From Isoetes taiwanensis (lineage: Eukaryota > Streptophyta > Lycopodiopsida > Isoetales > Isoetaceae): 64,000 nt of DNA. The notes beneath the pieces are model-generated. The model saw only the letters and a program-made list of their open reading frames with translations. It was not told the origin of the DNA and ran no database searches. Each line of letters begins with the position of its first letter. Position 1 is the first letter of the stretch. Both the position numbers and the translations under genes were made by a program. Location: NCBI GenBank assembly GCA_021234155.1, contig JAJEKV010000052.1:6931358-6995357 (forward strand). Reading direction: 5' to 3'. Below are positions 21,557 to 34,720 of the stretch, piece by piece.

Positions 21557-24500
21557 TTCCGTTATTCAATAGAGAGTCTGCTCTTCACTCTGCATGCTGC
21601 GAGGCACTGCACCAACAGTGTAAATCCAGAACTTTTGGGCGCATGGCGATAGGTAGCTCACCCGAAAAATAGGGAAAGGAGGATCAAAATCCGGCAGACA
21701 CAGAGACTTCAGGAACAAATATTTGTGATTCTAATGTGGACTTTTTGTGATTCTAAATGTAAAAGCCCTAAGGAAGAATGCCCAAGAATGGTTTACCAGT
21801 GACCAGATCTGCAAAACAAGTGCCCAAAGTAGGCAAATTACAGATATTTTTGGCGGTATAGCTGTTCCAATTGCTAATGAACAATATGTCACTTTTCTTT
21901 CCCAAATTTTTATTGTCTTCGTAAGGAAAAGTGGAGCCAAAGCAATGCAAGTTTTTGACCTTAATGGTGATATCATGGTCCAGATGGTGATAGTTTTTTG
22001 GGGAACTGCTCGCCCTCTTTGGTGAGGTGCCCAACTAGACTCTAATGGGTCCTTAACTAATGGGTTAGAAAAAAAAAATCAAAAAGTTGTCAGCCGTTGG
22101 ATGCTTGATCTCTATCAATAGTCTGATACACATGGGACTGCACACCGTACACGTGGCAAAACCCAAACCCAAATCAGAAGGTGCTCCATGCTCTAGCCAG
22201 CGCAGAGATTCATGCCGAGATTCAGAGCTATAGATTTTTGGGTATTCGCTTGTGAAGCCAGACGATGATGGCAGAGAACTCTTCTACAATACTAAGCCGA
22301 GGAATTATACGCTAGGAAATTTTGAATTAGCACAAGTATCAAAACATGGTCAGTTCTCAAAGCAAGCTAGTCTCTGAGGCAGAGACCTGCCATGCAACAA
22401 CAAGAATGCAAAACATTCCTTTCATTCTTCTGCTGGCCTGCAACAACAAGAATGCAACACTTGCTGCTCATTTTTGCAAAACGGATAGCTATTTTGATTG
22501 CTATTCTGCCCATATGTGTTTGCTGCCCATTTTTGCATGACGGAAGCAAGAAGCGGCAAGAGAGCCGCCGCTAGTACAGAGGAGGCGAAAAGTTGGTGAG
22601 ATCCGGCAGGGTTTATGGCAGTTCCAATCTGAAAAATGGCGGTGAGCTGTTCCACCATGCCGTTGAAGCTTCAGATTTGTCAAAGCTTAACTTACATCTC
22701 TCTTCCCTGCCTTGCTCTCTTCCCTAATCTAGCCCCCCCACTCTCTTCCCTGATCCAGCCTGCTAACATCAAATAGAAGCTTCAAATTTACATTCACTCA
22801 TTCACTTCTATTCTCGCTATTCATCGCTGCCCTGCATGTCCTGCCTGCCTATCATCGCTGCCCTGCAAGGCCATATCGACGTAGATCTTAAACTATCATC
22901 GATGCAAATCGCTGCCTATCATCGCTGCTTGCTGTCTCTTAAACTATTTGCAGATCCGCTGCAGATCTCCACGCGTTGGACCACGACACAGCGGCCATGC
23001 CTCCGTTGCCTAAGAATTAGGCCATTACAGCTGTAGGGCTAGGAAAAACCCAGAAGAGGGCCTTTGCAAAAAATGGACGCTCACGCCCTTTTTAGAATTC
23101 CACAATAAAACCAGACTTTCAAAAACAATTGCACAACTCTAATGGTGCACAGCACAGCCTTCTTGGCACATGCTTCATCCAAAATGGGTTGGGCATGTGT
23201 TCTTCAATGGTGCAGTAGATGCCCTTGATGCTGCAGCAGATGACCTCCATGGTTTGCACTTGGACCCTAATGGCACATCAAATTTATGTCAAGGGTTGTA
23301 GATTTTGTCTAAAATCAGCAAAATCAAGAGGAACACTTACATTTATCCACTGTTTTTGTTTGAGCAGCCAATATATATTGCCTACAAAAACATTGCATGT
23401 CAGTTTTACAAGATGGAGCGAGGGGAATTGAACCCCTAACAAGATGGAGCGAGGGAAATTGAACCCCTGCAGTCAAGATTGGCCACTTCCAAATGCTATG
23501 CTGCAAATGTAGCAAACGTATTAGTGGGGGATGGGCAGAGGAATACCTCTGCCCAGGAAATCAAGAGATAGGAGGGTCATAAAAGGACCTGAATTTAACT
23601 GAGATAAATAAATGCAGACAAAATATTCCAACTGCTTACAATATAAATAACAAAATCAGAAATTGCACCATTACGTGATAAACAAACTTAGGTAAGCAAT
23701 TACCAGAACCATCACTTTGTAAATGATATGTAAACAAAAAGACACTTGATGTTTAACAACAAATTACATCACATAATTAGATTTTAGGTACTTTGAAACT
23801 CAGGCCTGTATAAATATACAAAATAGGCCATTACAAGTTTAAAAGGTTTCCTTACATTCCCAAGTGTTTAAGATGTTCTTCTCTTCTGCCTCCTCCCGGT
23901 ATAAATCATGCAAACATTTTGTCTTCCTTGCCCCACCGCAGAAAGATGATGCAAGAGGTGCCATATTGGTGATCTGCCCACGAAAATTAAGGGACATCTG
24001 CGAAAACCAAGGGTTGCGATGAGGTGGTCGGTGGTTAGATAGGGATGTGCATCACAGTAGGGTTTTTCCAACCTAGAATGGGAATAAAAGCTTGATCTTT
24101 GATTTCTAGTTCTCTCATGTATTTCTTTCTCATAGCATTACATTTTCCTCGGGTTGCGAGCGGAGGCTCGACAAAAGATAGATCGACAGTTTGATGATTT
24201 TTAACTATTTGGATTTCAAAAAACTATGTTACTGAATTGTTCACATTACTATTTACCAGATAAAGACAGATACATTTTAGCCATAATTAGAAATGGCATA
24301 TAAAAGTTAAGTCTCTAACAGCTAGAACTAGATAATAAGCATAAAAGATAAAGTTCTACATATCTGGCGAATCCAAAAAATGCTGCCTAGCGATACCCTA
24401 AATATTTAGACACATGTGTTGAATTTTAGTTCTACATACACACATTGTTTTATTGCTGCAAGTCAAATGCCCCAAAGCTCTTTATCAACCCTGATAAAAA

Positions 24501-24884
24501 ATGATCTTCCTCCAAAATAAGCTGATAATGAAAATTTTGAAGCTTTTCTTCCAAGATATAATCTCTACAGCTTGGAAAACAAACAAGGCGCTAATATAAA
24601 TTTACGCACCATTGAATGACCACCATAATAATATTTCCATTTCATGGAAAGAGCTTTGGGGATAAAGTACGACAACATAGCATGAATAGAAGTGATGGTG
24701 TTCGCATGGAGTCTGACTGACTTCGTAACCATTTCCTGAACCTTAAGATTTTGGATCTTCTACTCAGCATTTGGAAACGTTAGATGTAATGTTCCTAGCC
24801 TATATGCCCTTAACCAACTAGGCAAAACCGTTTAGACATTTAAAAGTAGTTGCTTCCCATTAATGCCGGTGTCTCTGGAACGTC
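21557..24884. other. Intergenic, no gene recognised
   Basis: Short overlapping frames on both strands (21747-22025, 22346-22683, 23219-23431) match nothing known. A small repeat of gcaacaacaagaatgcaa occurs at about 22,393 and 22,441. The tRNA-like duplication at about 23,411-23,480 is listed separately. Confidence 0.4.
23411..23480 (-). repeat. Tandem tRNA 3'-half-like (B-box) sequence
   Basis: Two near-identical units (about 33 bp) read on the minus strand as aggggttcaatt(c/t)ccctcgctcca. Each forms a five-pair stem with a ttcaatt loop followed by a CGCTCCA tail, like a T-arm plus acceptor strand, and contains a B-box-like ggttcaattcc. No matching D-arm or anticodon arm was found, so this is not a tRNA gene. 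It may be a SINE or tRNA-pseudogene remnant. Confidence 0.45.
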
Positions 24885-25133
24885 CACAGGCACATTACTA
24901 AGATCTCTCGAGCAGTCTCTCATAGGTCCGTCACAACCTCCCCCACTAGACCTACGCTCGTCCTCGAGCATCACAATACCATCGAGAACCTTTACAAGAT
25001 GGACGCCCCACAGGCACATTACTAAGATCTCTCGAGTGATCTACCATAGGCCCATCACAGCTTCTCCCACTAGACCTATGCTCATCCTCTAGCATCACAA
25101 TACCATCAAGAACCTTTACAAGATGGACCCCCA
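24885..25133. repeat. Tandem duplication, about 124-bp unit
   Basis: The unit beginning cacaggcacattactaagat recurs at about 25,009 with roughly 90% identity, including matched actagacct and agaacctttacaagatgga blocks. No coding interpretation is apparent. Confidence 0.75.
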
Positions 25134-26279
25134 TACATCGGCCGGCACCCATGGAGATTCAAACTCGAGCCCCGACTCTTATGTAATGGCCCTGGCCACC
25201 TGATGGGTCAATATACATATTTTTGTACGTATATACATATTCATGGGCATGAATGCGACATGAGACCAGGGTTTTGTCTCTTTGGAGAAAGGATTGTTGC
25301 ATAGCATGAAGGCAGGGAGCAATTCTGGGCAGTTTTGAAGCCCGAAATTTGAAGCATCATATCTCGGCGACCCGAGATCCTTTTCAGGGGATTTTTCTTT
25401 TGCTGGAAAGAACTTCAATCGAGCTTTCTGGAATGGGGATCAGGCCGAAACATGTCCGTATGCGAAAGTTATGATAGAAATTGTGGTGCTGGGTCAGAAT
25501 TGACTGCGCTATGTATGTTTTTCTACAGTTTGATTCTTGGAACTAGAAGGCGATCTTTTGAGGCGCAAGCAATTGTAAGGGGTCTAGAGATCTGTACATG
25601 AAGCAATTCTCAGGTGGGGTTTTGCTTTTGATTAATTGTGGTGCTATAAGCTGCCGTGGTTAGTCTGTTCATGATTTTTGCACGTGCATATGATAAATTA
25701 TGAAATTGTTGGACTCATAAGGCTATAGAAGGTAACCAGTCAATGGAAACATATCTGGAAAGGCTAATTCTAAGGAAGAAGATCTGAAATTACTTGAGAA
25801 GTGCTGAGATAGCTTGAATCCACAGAATTGGCATGTCTTGAACCTTCTTTGTTGGACGTCTACAAGTTTTAGAACTAGCTGATCATGTATCTTTTTCTGT
25901 TGTTTATATTTGTTTGGTGAATTGTCTCTATATTTCCTTGGTTTAGTATTTTATTCTAACCTAAGGAGATAATTAAAGAATAAACCTTTGGAATGGGGCT
26001 CAGTTGCCTTGTATGCGGATGGAACCAGTGAAGACAACCACATATTGCTTAGAATAGTCACAAGAATTGTAATAGAATAGAATTATTGTGCCTTGTGCCC
26101 TAAGGCCCCTGGACTGATGTAGCATGGGCGAGCTCCCTAAAGGGCGCTACTAGCATGTAGCCTTTTCTGAAGGCTTCCTTAGTTTCTATTAGTACCGGCA
26201 CCCCGCTTTTAATCGGCATCATGGCCGTGCGGTGGTGCGTCATTATCAATCAGCTTTTAGCTGAGCATTTCGTGGGCGT

Positions 26280-26912
26280 CTATGTCTCGCCTCTGGGTCC
26301 GGTGTGTTTTTGCAACCATGCTCGTGTAGCCTTATCTGCCCAGTCTTCATTCCATTTCCCCTCGTTTACTATGTCACTCAGGTTCATCCCCATTTCTCTG
26401 GTCCATATCGCTACATCCTTAAACCATCCACTGCTTATGATGATATGTGATTTTGCTGACTCGTTGATTGCAATACTTGACAGCTTCCCTGGGTGACCCC
26501 CTGCATTTTTTTTTATTAGGTATCTGATAGTCCTTTCCCATGCTCTCACCTCCATTGGTTTCTGACTTGTCTCGTATATCATGACTGTTAGGGGTGTGTT
26601 TGCCCGCACCCTAAATTCCTGTTTATACCACTGTCTGAGGATCCCTTCCTGTTTGTTCCATTTTTTATCTGTTAGGCCCGGTCCCCATGCCTCAGACCCA
26701 TATAATTGCGTCGTCACGACCACTGCACTGAACAAGTAACACTTGATCTCCCAGTCGATTATTCTGCTCTTATTACAGAATTTTTTCATACTGAAGTAGC
26801 TCCGAATGGCTGATTGAAGCCTTGCATCCGCACCTTTAGCCCATTTTCCCGTGCTGTGTGCGTCATATCCCAGATATCTGTATTCTGTTGATTCCTCTAA
26901 TTCTGTCCCCAT
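26280..26912 (-). pseudogene. LINE ORF2 C-terminal region
   Basis: A 210-aa frame following the RT catalytic box. It contains R-Y-L-G-Y-D (thumb region) and the L-Y-G-S-E-A-W-G motif typical of LINE polyproteins downstream of RT. It is separated from the Y-A-D-D frame by a stop near 26,950. Confidence 0.85.
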
Positions 26913-27031
26913 ACGAAAATGACTATTTTGGTTTTTGCAAAGTTTACCATTAACTATGTTCTATCGCAGAAGATCTCTAGTAGCTTTAACAATCTGTGCA
27001 TCCCCTTATTCTTTGTGGCCATCATGCTTAG

Positions 27032-28306
27032 GTCATCAGCATATAGCATAATGGGTACTTTGGTGTACTCCTAGTGTAGGGGCGTCCGTGTCCCCTTGTT
27101 GTTCTGCTATGAAACCTTGTAATGCATCTATGTATATTCTGAATAGAGTTTGGGATATAGGGCACCCTTGTTTGACTCCTGTATCGCAATTTATCGCCTG
27201 TCCTTCTTGTTCCATTTTTGCATATACCCCGTGATATAGTCTTGCAATTGCTCCTACCATGTCCCCCCGGTGCCTGCATATCTATCGGTCTCTGTAGGAG
27301 CTTTTTCCTCAAGACTGTGTCAAATGCCTTTCTAAAGTCCACAAAGCAGCATACTACTTTCCTTCCCTGAGATCTGTTATGCTCTATTAGTATCCGAAGG
27401 GTTACTAGATGATATGTGATTGTTCCGGTCTGAAGCCTGCATGTCCTTGTGCCCTCAGGTTTCCTGTTTCTACCCACTGTTTTAATTTACCGTCCAGAAC
27501 TTTTTCGAACCATTTCGCGAAGATAGAGCTCACCATTATTGTCCTGTAGTTCCCAGGTTCCTCCTTGCTCCCCCCTTTGTGTAGAGGTATTACCCTGTTG
27601 TATGCCCATCTGTCTGGGAGCCCTGTATGGATTATGCCGTTAAAAATGTCGGTAACCTGTTTTCCAATTACTGTATCTGCACATTTTAGTAGTTCCACAG
27701 TCAGTCCATAGCGGTCTAGGGCTTTGCTATTAGCCATCCTATTCAGTGCTATCATTACTCCCTGCAGGCTGAAGCACGGTTTATCCATCTCCTGTAGTGC
27801 GGGTATTGGCATTGGGGATGCCCCCCGTCTTATATAGTTTCTCAAGGTATTTCTCCCATCCGATTGCTCCGATGTTGTTCTGTGTATTCTCGGTTTTCCT
27901 ATTCCCCTCTCCCTTCCCTTTAAATCCCTTCCAGAAATTCCGGGGTTGTCTTTTCAGCATTTTAGCCAAACCCCATTGATGTTGTACCAGATCTTTGTTT
28001 CGCTTTGACTTCAGCATTCTTAGGTATGTTGCTCTCTGTCTGGTATGTCTCTCTGCCTACATGTGCTTTGACTATTCTTTTTTGTGCCCTGCATTCCTCG
28101 TCATACCGTATAGATGTCCTGAAAGCATTGCTCCTCCTGGGCCTCTTTCGTTTTCCGAAGACCTCTGTTGCCACCTTCACCATTATGTCATTTAGTACGT
28201 TTCCATTCTCGTCTGCCCTATGCTTTCCCCATTCCCATTTTCCCATTTCTGCTCTGATATTTCGTGTGAATGTATCTGCATACTTATCATGGAATTGTAT
28301 TTTCAT
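27032..28306 (-). pseudogene. LINE reverse transcriptase region, frameshifted
   Basis: Overlapping minus frames 28306-27962, 28017-27781, 27845-27405, 27477-27028 and 27260-27036 together cover the endonuclease-RT linker and RT fingers/palm. G-N-Y-R-T-I-M-V, F-V-D-F-R-K-A-F-D, G-V-K-Q-G-C-P and Y-A-D-D appear in the expected order. At least three frame changes are needed to read through. Confidence 0.85.
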
Positions 28307-28399
28307 TTTCTCGTTACATTCTTCCTGTGTGTCATCACCCTGTCTCTGCTCACCTCCTTTGAATGTTAACTAAATGGGTCTGTGACTTTCCCTCTTCCC

Positions 28400-29345
28400 A
28401 GTCGGCCATTCTAGTAGCATGAAGTCTGAAATGTTTTCCACTGTTTGGTCATTCATTATCACATAGTCTACTATGCTTCTCCCTGTACATTCTGGCTCGT
28501 GAATTTTCCGGATCCTTCCCATTTTTGTATCCCATTAGCTATAATGACCCCGTCGCCGTGCATACTTCAAGCAGCAATTCACCTTTAGCATTGATCTCTG
28601 TCTTGTCTTCTGTGCTTCTTTTCCAAACATGTGGTCTTGTCGTATGTGTTAACTGCCCATTTTCTTTATCTATGCTCGTGATTTGTGCTTGCTCCTAGCC
28701 TGTCCTGGCGTTTAGATCCCCCATTAGAATCATTGGTCCTTGTTCTTTCCACTTCATCATATTCTTCCCCAAGTCCAGCAATTCTAGTTTGTCACAGTTG
28801 GGCGGGTAATACGCTATAATCAAAATTAAATCTTTTTTGTTTTGCAATTGGATACTTAGTATCATGTATCTTTTATTTCCTATCTTAAATCCTTATCTTT
28901 CTAGCATGTGAATAGCCGCTTAATATTATGCTCCCATGTCTCCACCAGACATATTATGTCGCAGCCATGAGCTCCTTCAAGCCTCTCTCCGTCATCCCAA
29001 GGGTATCCGGTGCAGTTCCAGTACCATATTGTCAGCGTCTCTTCCCTCAAGGCTGCTCCTTCGGGGTTTCTGTGTGTTCTGCCCCGCTGCCTACCCTTCT
29101 CAGTCACCCTCTGGTTTTGGTGATCGAGGTTGGGCCCATGATTCCGGCTTGTGGCATTCGGTCTTTGTTGTCCCCGCTTCTGCTTCTTTCTGCTACCCCG
29201 TGTTGTATCGCTTCGTGGGCCATCTCCGTCAGTGTTCCCCCCAAGGCCCTCCTTTCTTGCCCTTGTGCTATAACCGCCAAAGGGTTGATATTCTCCTTAT
29301 CCAGTTCTATTGACTTTATGGCCTCCGGTCTCTCCATATTTTGAG
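28400..29345 (-). pseudogene. LINE N-terminal and APE endonuclease region
   Basis: The frame 29107-28901 has the N-terminal endonuclease strand and C-L-V-E-T-W. The frame continuing near 28,830-28,690 carries A-Y-Y-P-P-N and the M-G-D-L-N-A-R-T-G motif, and the end near 28,400 has the S-H-R-P motif with its catalytic-type His. Stops interrupt it repeatedly. Confidence 0.8.
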
Positions 29346-32268
29346 TAAGGAAATGCATTACTTTGAATGGTTGTAATCGAACTAAATTAGTATGAAATAT
29401 AAGGATTGATAACTCTAAAATGCTAAAGAACCTGACAAATCGATCTCTGAGATGGCTCTTAAATAGATCCTTCTTGATAGAATGAGCATCTGGGTAGCTA
29501 ATCGGATAATGTGGCAAGGATTACATGCAGTTGCAGTTCATCATGTTATATTGATTCATAAGTGGAAATGCTGGGTTTGAGATTTTCTATTAGTTGCATG
29601 TTTAAATCTCTTTGCTAAGGAAAGTAGGTTTATAGTGAAATATAATTAAACCATAGCTCATGATTGAATTACAACTATTGAGATGGAACTTTTGAAGGTA
29701 AGGCATGATATAGGATTGAGTAGTTTGGCCAAGAGAGTCATAGGAGGCAGCTTGTGGGGACTTTTGAGTATGGCTATGGCATGGAACAGTGTTGACGTAA
29801 CCAATGAAGTACATAGATGTTGGATTCACATCAATATGACAACCATGCCTGTGACTTCCTCGACATGTTTGTATTGGGATCATAGTGCTCTTGGTATGTT
29901 GGTAAGGTCATAGACATGCTGCCAAATGGGCAGGGTTCAACATCGATGGTTGGATTGCTGTCAAGGTCTTCATCATTGAGTTGCTACCTCGACATGGTTT
30001 AGGATGTATGAGTAACTTTGGCAAGGGAATTAGATGAAGGTAAACGTGGAGCATTGGATAAGCTACCTCAACATATATGGGCAACCTTAGCACGGGGCAG
30101 AGTATGATCTAGGCACCTATGTTTAATAAATATTCTAATGAAGATCACATCACCTGTCATGGTCTTTGCATTGTTCTACTGTTGTCTTGGTCTTTTGATT
30201 ATGTACTTGGATCCTTCGGGTTCGGGCTTCTAGGTTCGGTGGCTTAGGTTGCCCCGGCATGCTCATGTTCATCTGTGATTCTCTGTGATATTCTTATGCT
30301 CTATGACACCGGGCGTGTCTTCCTCACAGGTATAGTTTCCTGGTGAGGTTGTGCATCAACTCTTGTGACTCCATGGTAAGAGGTCCTCCAGCGCCAGACG
30401 TGGGCTGGGAAGGGTATGCGCATACAAGGTTCACCCCATCAACTCCGCCAACGGGGCTCGAGATGTGAGTTGGCTGGGCATTTCTCTGCTAACAGGGCCT
30501 GCATGTAGGTTGGTTGAGCTTCCCATTGTCCCCGAGCTATGTTATGATGTTTTGGCACTTTGATTGTATTTCTTTGCTTCTGATGCTTATGATTGATATT
30601 CCTTGGATTGCGTTGTCATTGTCTAGCACTATACTCACATAGGTTTTTGTATCTTTGCTTGTTGTTGTGTCCAAGATTTTTAGAGTATTTTCATGCATGC
30701 AGTGGCAGCCAGGGATACCCACTTAGTCACGAGGACTAACCCCAGTGAGTGCATGTGCAGTGGACAAGCAAGGCAGTGGTTGCACGAATGGCAGCAATGG
30801 AGCTGAGGATCATGGTTGTGATCTGGAGTTAAAAAGCTTTTGTTTAGTTTGCTTAACAGTGTTTATGGATATACATTGAGAGTATTGTGGATAATACATC
30901 CTTTGAACTTGGATTCTTGATGGATAGTGGGAATTATATTATATCTCAGTGCTATTTTAACCTAGAAAACATAACCGAACATGAGCATATCATATATCAT
31001 CAGATAAATCCTAGAGAGAGCTTTCCAACGCAATAACAAACACTCAAAACTGAGTGCGAATTCAAAAGTTATGATAAAACCATATTACGATCAAATCTGC
31101 ATGGCATGCACTTTGCAAAAAGGTGTCCGAATTGAAAAGTACAAAAAGCATGTACCTATCTAACTTCAAGCTTCTGAGAGGGACTTTAACCCCTCGTTCT
31201 ATTGCTGAGATCCCCAATTAACGAGAGGAGATCCTTGGTTCTAGTTGAGTGAGACCACTCGAAGAAGCTTCCACACAACTATACAATCCATATTGGTTGT
31301 TGGTCCATTAAGATCACAGGTGGGCTTGATTTGGGATCCGCAATAGATTCAAGGCCGACTAGAAGTAAGAGAATACTAACAAATGCAAATTAATCCTTTG
31401 TCCAAGGTTCTAACTAAGAGATCTTTCCATGAAATGGATGAGTAGAGCTTAAGAGTAGCGACACACATCTTAGATCAACCATCCAAAAAGAACATACATC
31501 TTAGAACATCCACCTAGTTCAATCCATTCAAAGAAATCATATATCTAGTCTTAAGACTCCATTTTGACTGGCAGAAATGGATTAAGCTTAGTAAAGAGCA
31601 AATGGGGGTAAAGCACTAACCTGAAAGTGTCCATACTTCGCGAACAAGCTGCTTATGATGAAGACGAAGCTGCTGGAAGAAGAGTGCTAGCTAGCGCCCG
31701 GATCGTAGCATGCGATAGTCAAAGCGTAGAAGACACACTAATTACTATTTATAGGGGTGAAGGCATATAAAAAGGTATAAAGGATATGAAGTGATACAGC
31801 ACGCTTATAGATGCATTTCAGGGCTATCCTATGGTATCCATGGCTACTTGGAGAGCACTTCCCTTCCCACATCACTCTTGTGGGGTGTCTACATCGGTCC
31901 GAGGGCCGGAATTAGTGACATAACATCCTATGTTTTATGTATAATGCACGTATAAGCGCAGAAATATTACAAGAAACAAAAACCCATAGGTAAATCTGAC
32001 AATTTGGTGCTTTCCAATAAAGTCCTAAAACATTACAAAGTATTCACCATATTAACTCTATTTTTACCACGATAGATCCCACAAACCATTGTGTAAAAAA
32101 CATTTGCCCAGTATTGCCATGTAAAGTAGCCTTAGATTTAATATACATAGCATACAAAAGTACCACAAACCTAATATCACATAACATAAAATTTCTAGCA
32201 ACAAAAAAAACCCAAAATAACAACTCCATAAAGATAAGATAAGATAAAATAAAACGATATGCCTCAAA
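29346..32268. other. No gene recognised; probable retroelement debris
   Basis: No frame above about 80 codons makes sense. Parts of 30,180-30,500 and 30,970-31,150 are GC-richer, with simple unmotivated text resembling decayed LTR sequence, but no ends could be fixed. Confidence 0.35.
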
Positions 32269-32439
32269 TCATTGATAAATTGGGCATTGAGTCCCATTTT
32301 GCAAGATAATATCTTTTGCAGCGCCTTGTAATATATATAAAGCTGGTCTGGCATAATCACCTTTAAGCTCTTGAATCACAAGATTTGATAATGCAAGCAC
32401 AATAATGAAGACTAACCCGAAATACCACCACCACGACAT
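32269..32439 (-). CDS. 56-codon small ORF with N-terminal membrane segment
   Basis: From ATG at 32439 to TGA at 32269-32271. Residues 3-21 (W-W-W-Y-F-G-L-V-F-I-I-V-L-A-L-S-N-L-V) form one hydrophobic segment. A polar tail follows with D-Y-A-R-P-A-L-Y-I-L-Q-G-A-A-K-D-I-I, predicted amphipathic, ending C-P-I-Y-Q. The sequence before the ATG is GA-rich rather than pyrimidine-rich, so it does not look like a splice acceptor. I do not recognise the family. It could be a stand-alone microprotein, a first exon (a GTGATT donor lies inside), or chance. Confidence 0.35.
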   Translation of the reverse strand: MSWWWYFGLVFIIVLALSNLVIQELKGDYARPALYILQGAAKDIILQNGTQCPIYQ

Positions 32440-33034
32440 TAGCCTTTTTTCTCTCTCTTTTTTAGAATTATAGTGCTTCTATGCCATGTTTATGATGGGA
32501 ATATGCAATGATGATCACATTTCCATGATGGCAGACTTTGCTCGGACATGTGCCTAAAATGCTAAGGGCTTCAGGTTTGTATGCTGTCTTTTTCAAAATA
32601 AGCAGAAATATTTCATAAAACTTCTCCCTGGCATATCAATAAAAACATAAATATCCAAGAGACCACATTACATCAAAATATTACTTTCACATATGATTTT
32701 TTTTTTCTTAATTGAAGGACGTCATTGTATTCATTATCACATCATGAGTACATTCAACATATCACATGGAAACCAATCCACTACTTAGGCGCGATATACT
32801 AGGAGCTGCTTCGCATGTGATTGTCTAGTACATATGGCGGGTTTGAGGTCTTTACCACACGACCAGTGGGTCATACTTGAACTGTAAAAGTCATTTCAAC
32901 ATTGCTAATACTTACATATAATTTTGAGTAAAACATTTTTCGAGGATGTAATCCCCTCCGAGGCATATGTAAATCACCTTCAAAGGTCCATAAGTAATGA
33001 AAAAACATTATTTTCATTTATTTAAGCTTGAGTG

Positions 33035-34720
33035 TATGCGACGTTCCAGCATAACATACGATCCGAATACGTATATTATACTGCCACATCACACGTACAT
33101 GTCATCATGACAAGTACTTGAGAGCCGTAAAGGGTTGAACCTAGGGGGCAACCTCGTATGTTGCACATGTATATTAAACATATGCAATTAAAACCCCCTT
33201 GCCAAGTGGCAATACCCCATTTGGTCCCTTCTAACCTAACCCTAAAAGTTCACATATAAGGAACCAAAAGGGAAACCCTAAACCTTTCTTCTTTTGCATT
33301 TTGGGCTTCCCTGAGCCATTTCGGCTAAGGCAAGCTGCCATCTCGCATTGCCAGGGCCGCTGAGCCGCGTTTGCACGTTAGATTCATCAAGAGCAGCAGT
33401 CTTCAGCAGGAACGAAGGCATGGACGCAATCCGGGGAGCTGGAAGCCAAGGATTAGGTAACTCACGATTCTATTGTGCAAAGCCGCCTCTTAGCCCGGCA
33501 ATGAGTTAGGATAGTATGTTAGATCAGTCCTATCAGCCTTGTAGATCCTAAGATCAACATCTGTAACGAAAGAACCTAATCTTGTATGTTTAGATAAGAT
33601 AGATTAGACCTTATTCAGTATTTCAGTTCTTTGATGTGATGATGTTCCATTCTATGCTTTCCTGTGTATGTGGGAAGGGGGGTAGAGACCCTGAAACCTT
33701 CTGTAGCAGATGATCCTAGATAGCCTCTTTAATTCCCAATTAATGCGGCCCGTGTACAAGAGCCCGCCTGGTTGTGAGTGGCGGGGCTAGACCGGTGGAA
33801 TAAGGGGGACTTGTCCCATCACTGATTGATCCCTCTGGTGTTTAAAGCCTATCAGGGATCTAAGGGGGCTAGGCTTAATGGCTTGCCACTGCGTGCAGGC
33901 AAGGCATGAGCTCGACACCTCTTGGGTGATGCGTCACCTTCAATGAGGTTCAAGTCGAATACGGGCAGTGGCCCTCTAGCCGCCTGTGATGGGCATGCAT
34001 GCCTCTGGAGGGGAGGTGACTCTCCTCCTGCCTCATCGGGATTAAGGAGATGCAACCCAGCAGTAGCCCTTTTTGGCTATGCACCCGGCAGGCTACGGTC
34101 CGGCCCCAAGACTCTTCAACCTACTCTGCAAGGTATGCACGGGAGGGGCGGATGGAGTGGACTACCCAACAACCATGTTCTTATGCCAGCCCAATCCATT
34201 TGCCATGAATTCGGTCTGCATTGACTTCTGGAGACCCAGCCGTCAGTCGATCCCCCATAAGTCTGAGCCTTGGGTAGGATTCCCCTTTGTTGTTGTTACT
34301 GATGTTGTTACACATGTTATGTTATGATGTATTCACCCTTCGAGGTGACTTGTTGATGTATTGATGTCTTTATTCATGCTTCCGCAGCTAGGACGGTCCC
34401 AGAGGGAAGACAGGGCAAAGACCCATCCATTCTTCCTCACAGACTCGGTGCTTGGGATTGGTGTCAGGTGGATGGCCCCTGCCAGTTTGGCTGCCAGGGG
34501 GATGAACTCCGCCTTCTGATACGATGGGAGCATCGTAGCAGAAGTAGGGGACGTCACAGTGTAATGGTGTGAGTATATGTTTGTAATGTCGGCAAGTCCA
34601 GCAAGGTGGGAAGAATTGCATACTGAGGACAACAATAATTTAAGGTCGGGAGAATGTGGCATTCCCGCATAATATATGATATGAATACTATAATAGACAA
34701 ACATGTTATCATACATGCCC
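33035..34720 (+). mobile_element. Degenerate LTR-element remnant (candidate)
   Basis: Two related segments about 1.6 kb apart, 33,043-33,110 and 34,655-34,715, share the pattern ttCC(a/c)GCATAA(c/t)ATA(c/t)GAt..GAATAC followed by an ACATGT(c/t)ATCAT motif, as two LTR starts would. The second begins TGTGGCATTCC. The intervening DNA is unusually GC-rich for this window and has no recognisable polyprotein. LTR 3' ends and target duplications were not found. Confidence 0.3.

Larger units (their letters stand above)
26060..29345 (-). mobile_element. LINE (non-LTR retrotransposon), decayed
   Basis: Minus-strand fragments are in LINE order. First is an N-terminal hydrophilic segment (about 29,330-29,105). 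Next is an APE-type endonuclease with I-W-Y-W-N-C-T-G (about 29,020) and G-D-L-N-A-R (28,701-28,733). The RT follows with F-V-D-F-R-K-A-F-D (27,319-27,346), G-V-K-Q-G-C-P (about 27,170) and L-Y-A-D-D (27,032-27,046), then a C-terminal region (26912-26280) with L-Y-G-S-E-A-W-G. Several frameshifts split the frame. The 3' boundary (about 26,060) is estimated from a cattctattc-type end; no target duplication was established. Confidence 0.88.

Noticed and set aside
23411-23480. Functional tRNA gene
   Set aside because: Only T-arm and acceptor-like parts are present; no D-arm or anticodon arm pairs with them.
28928-29344. Plus-strand ORFs of 138 and 125 aa
   Set aside because: Antisense to the LINE endonuclease region; no recognisable motifs.
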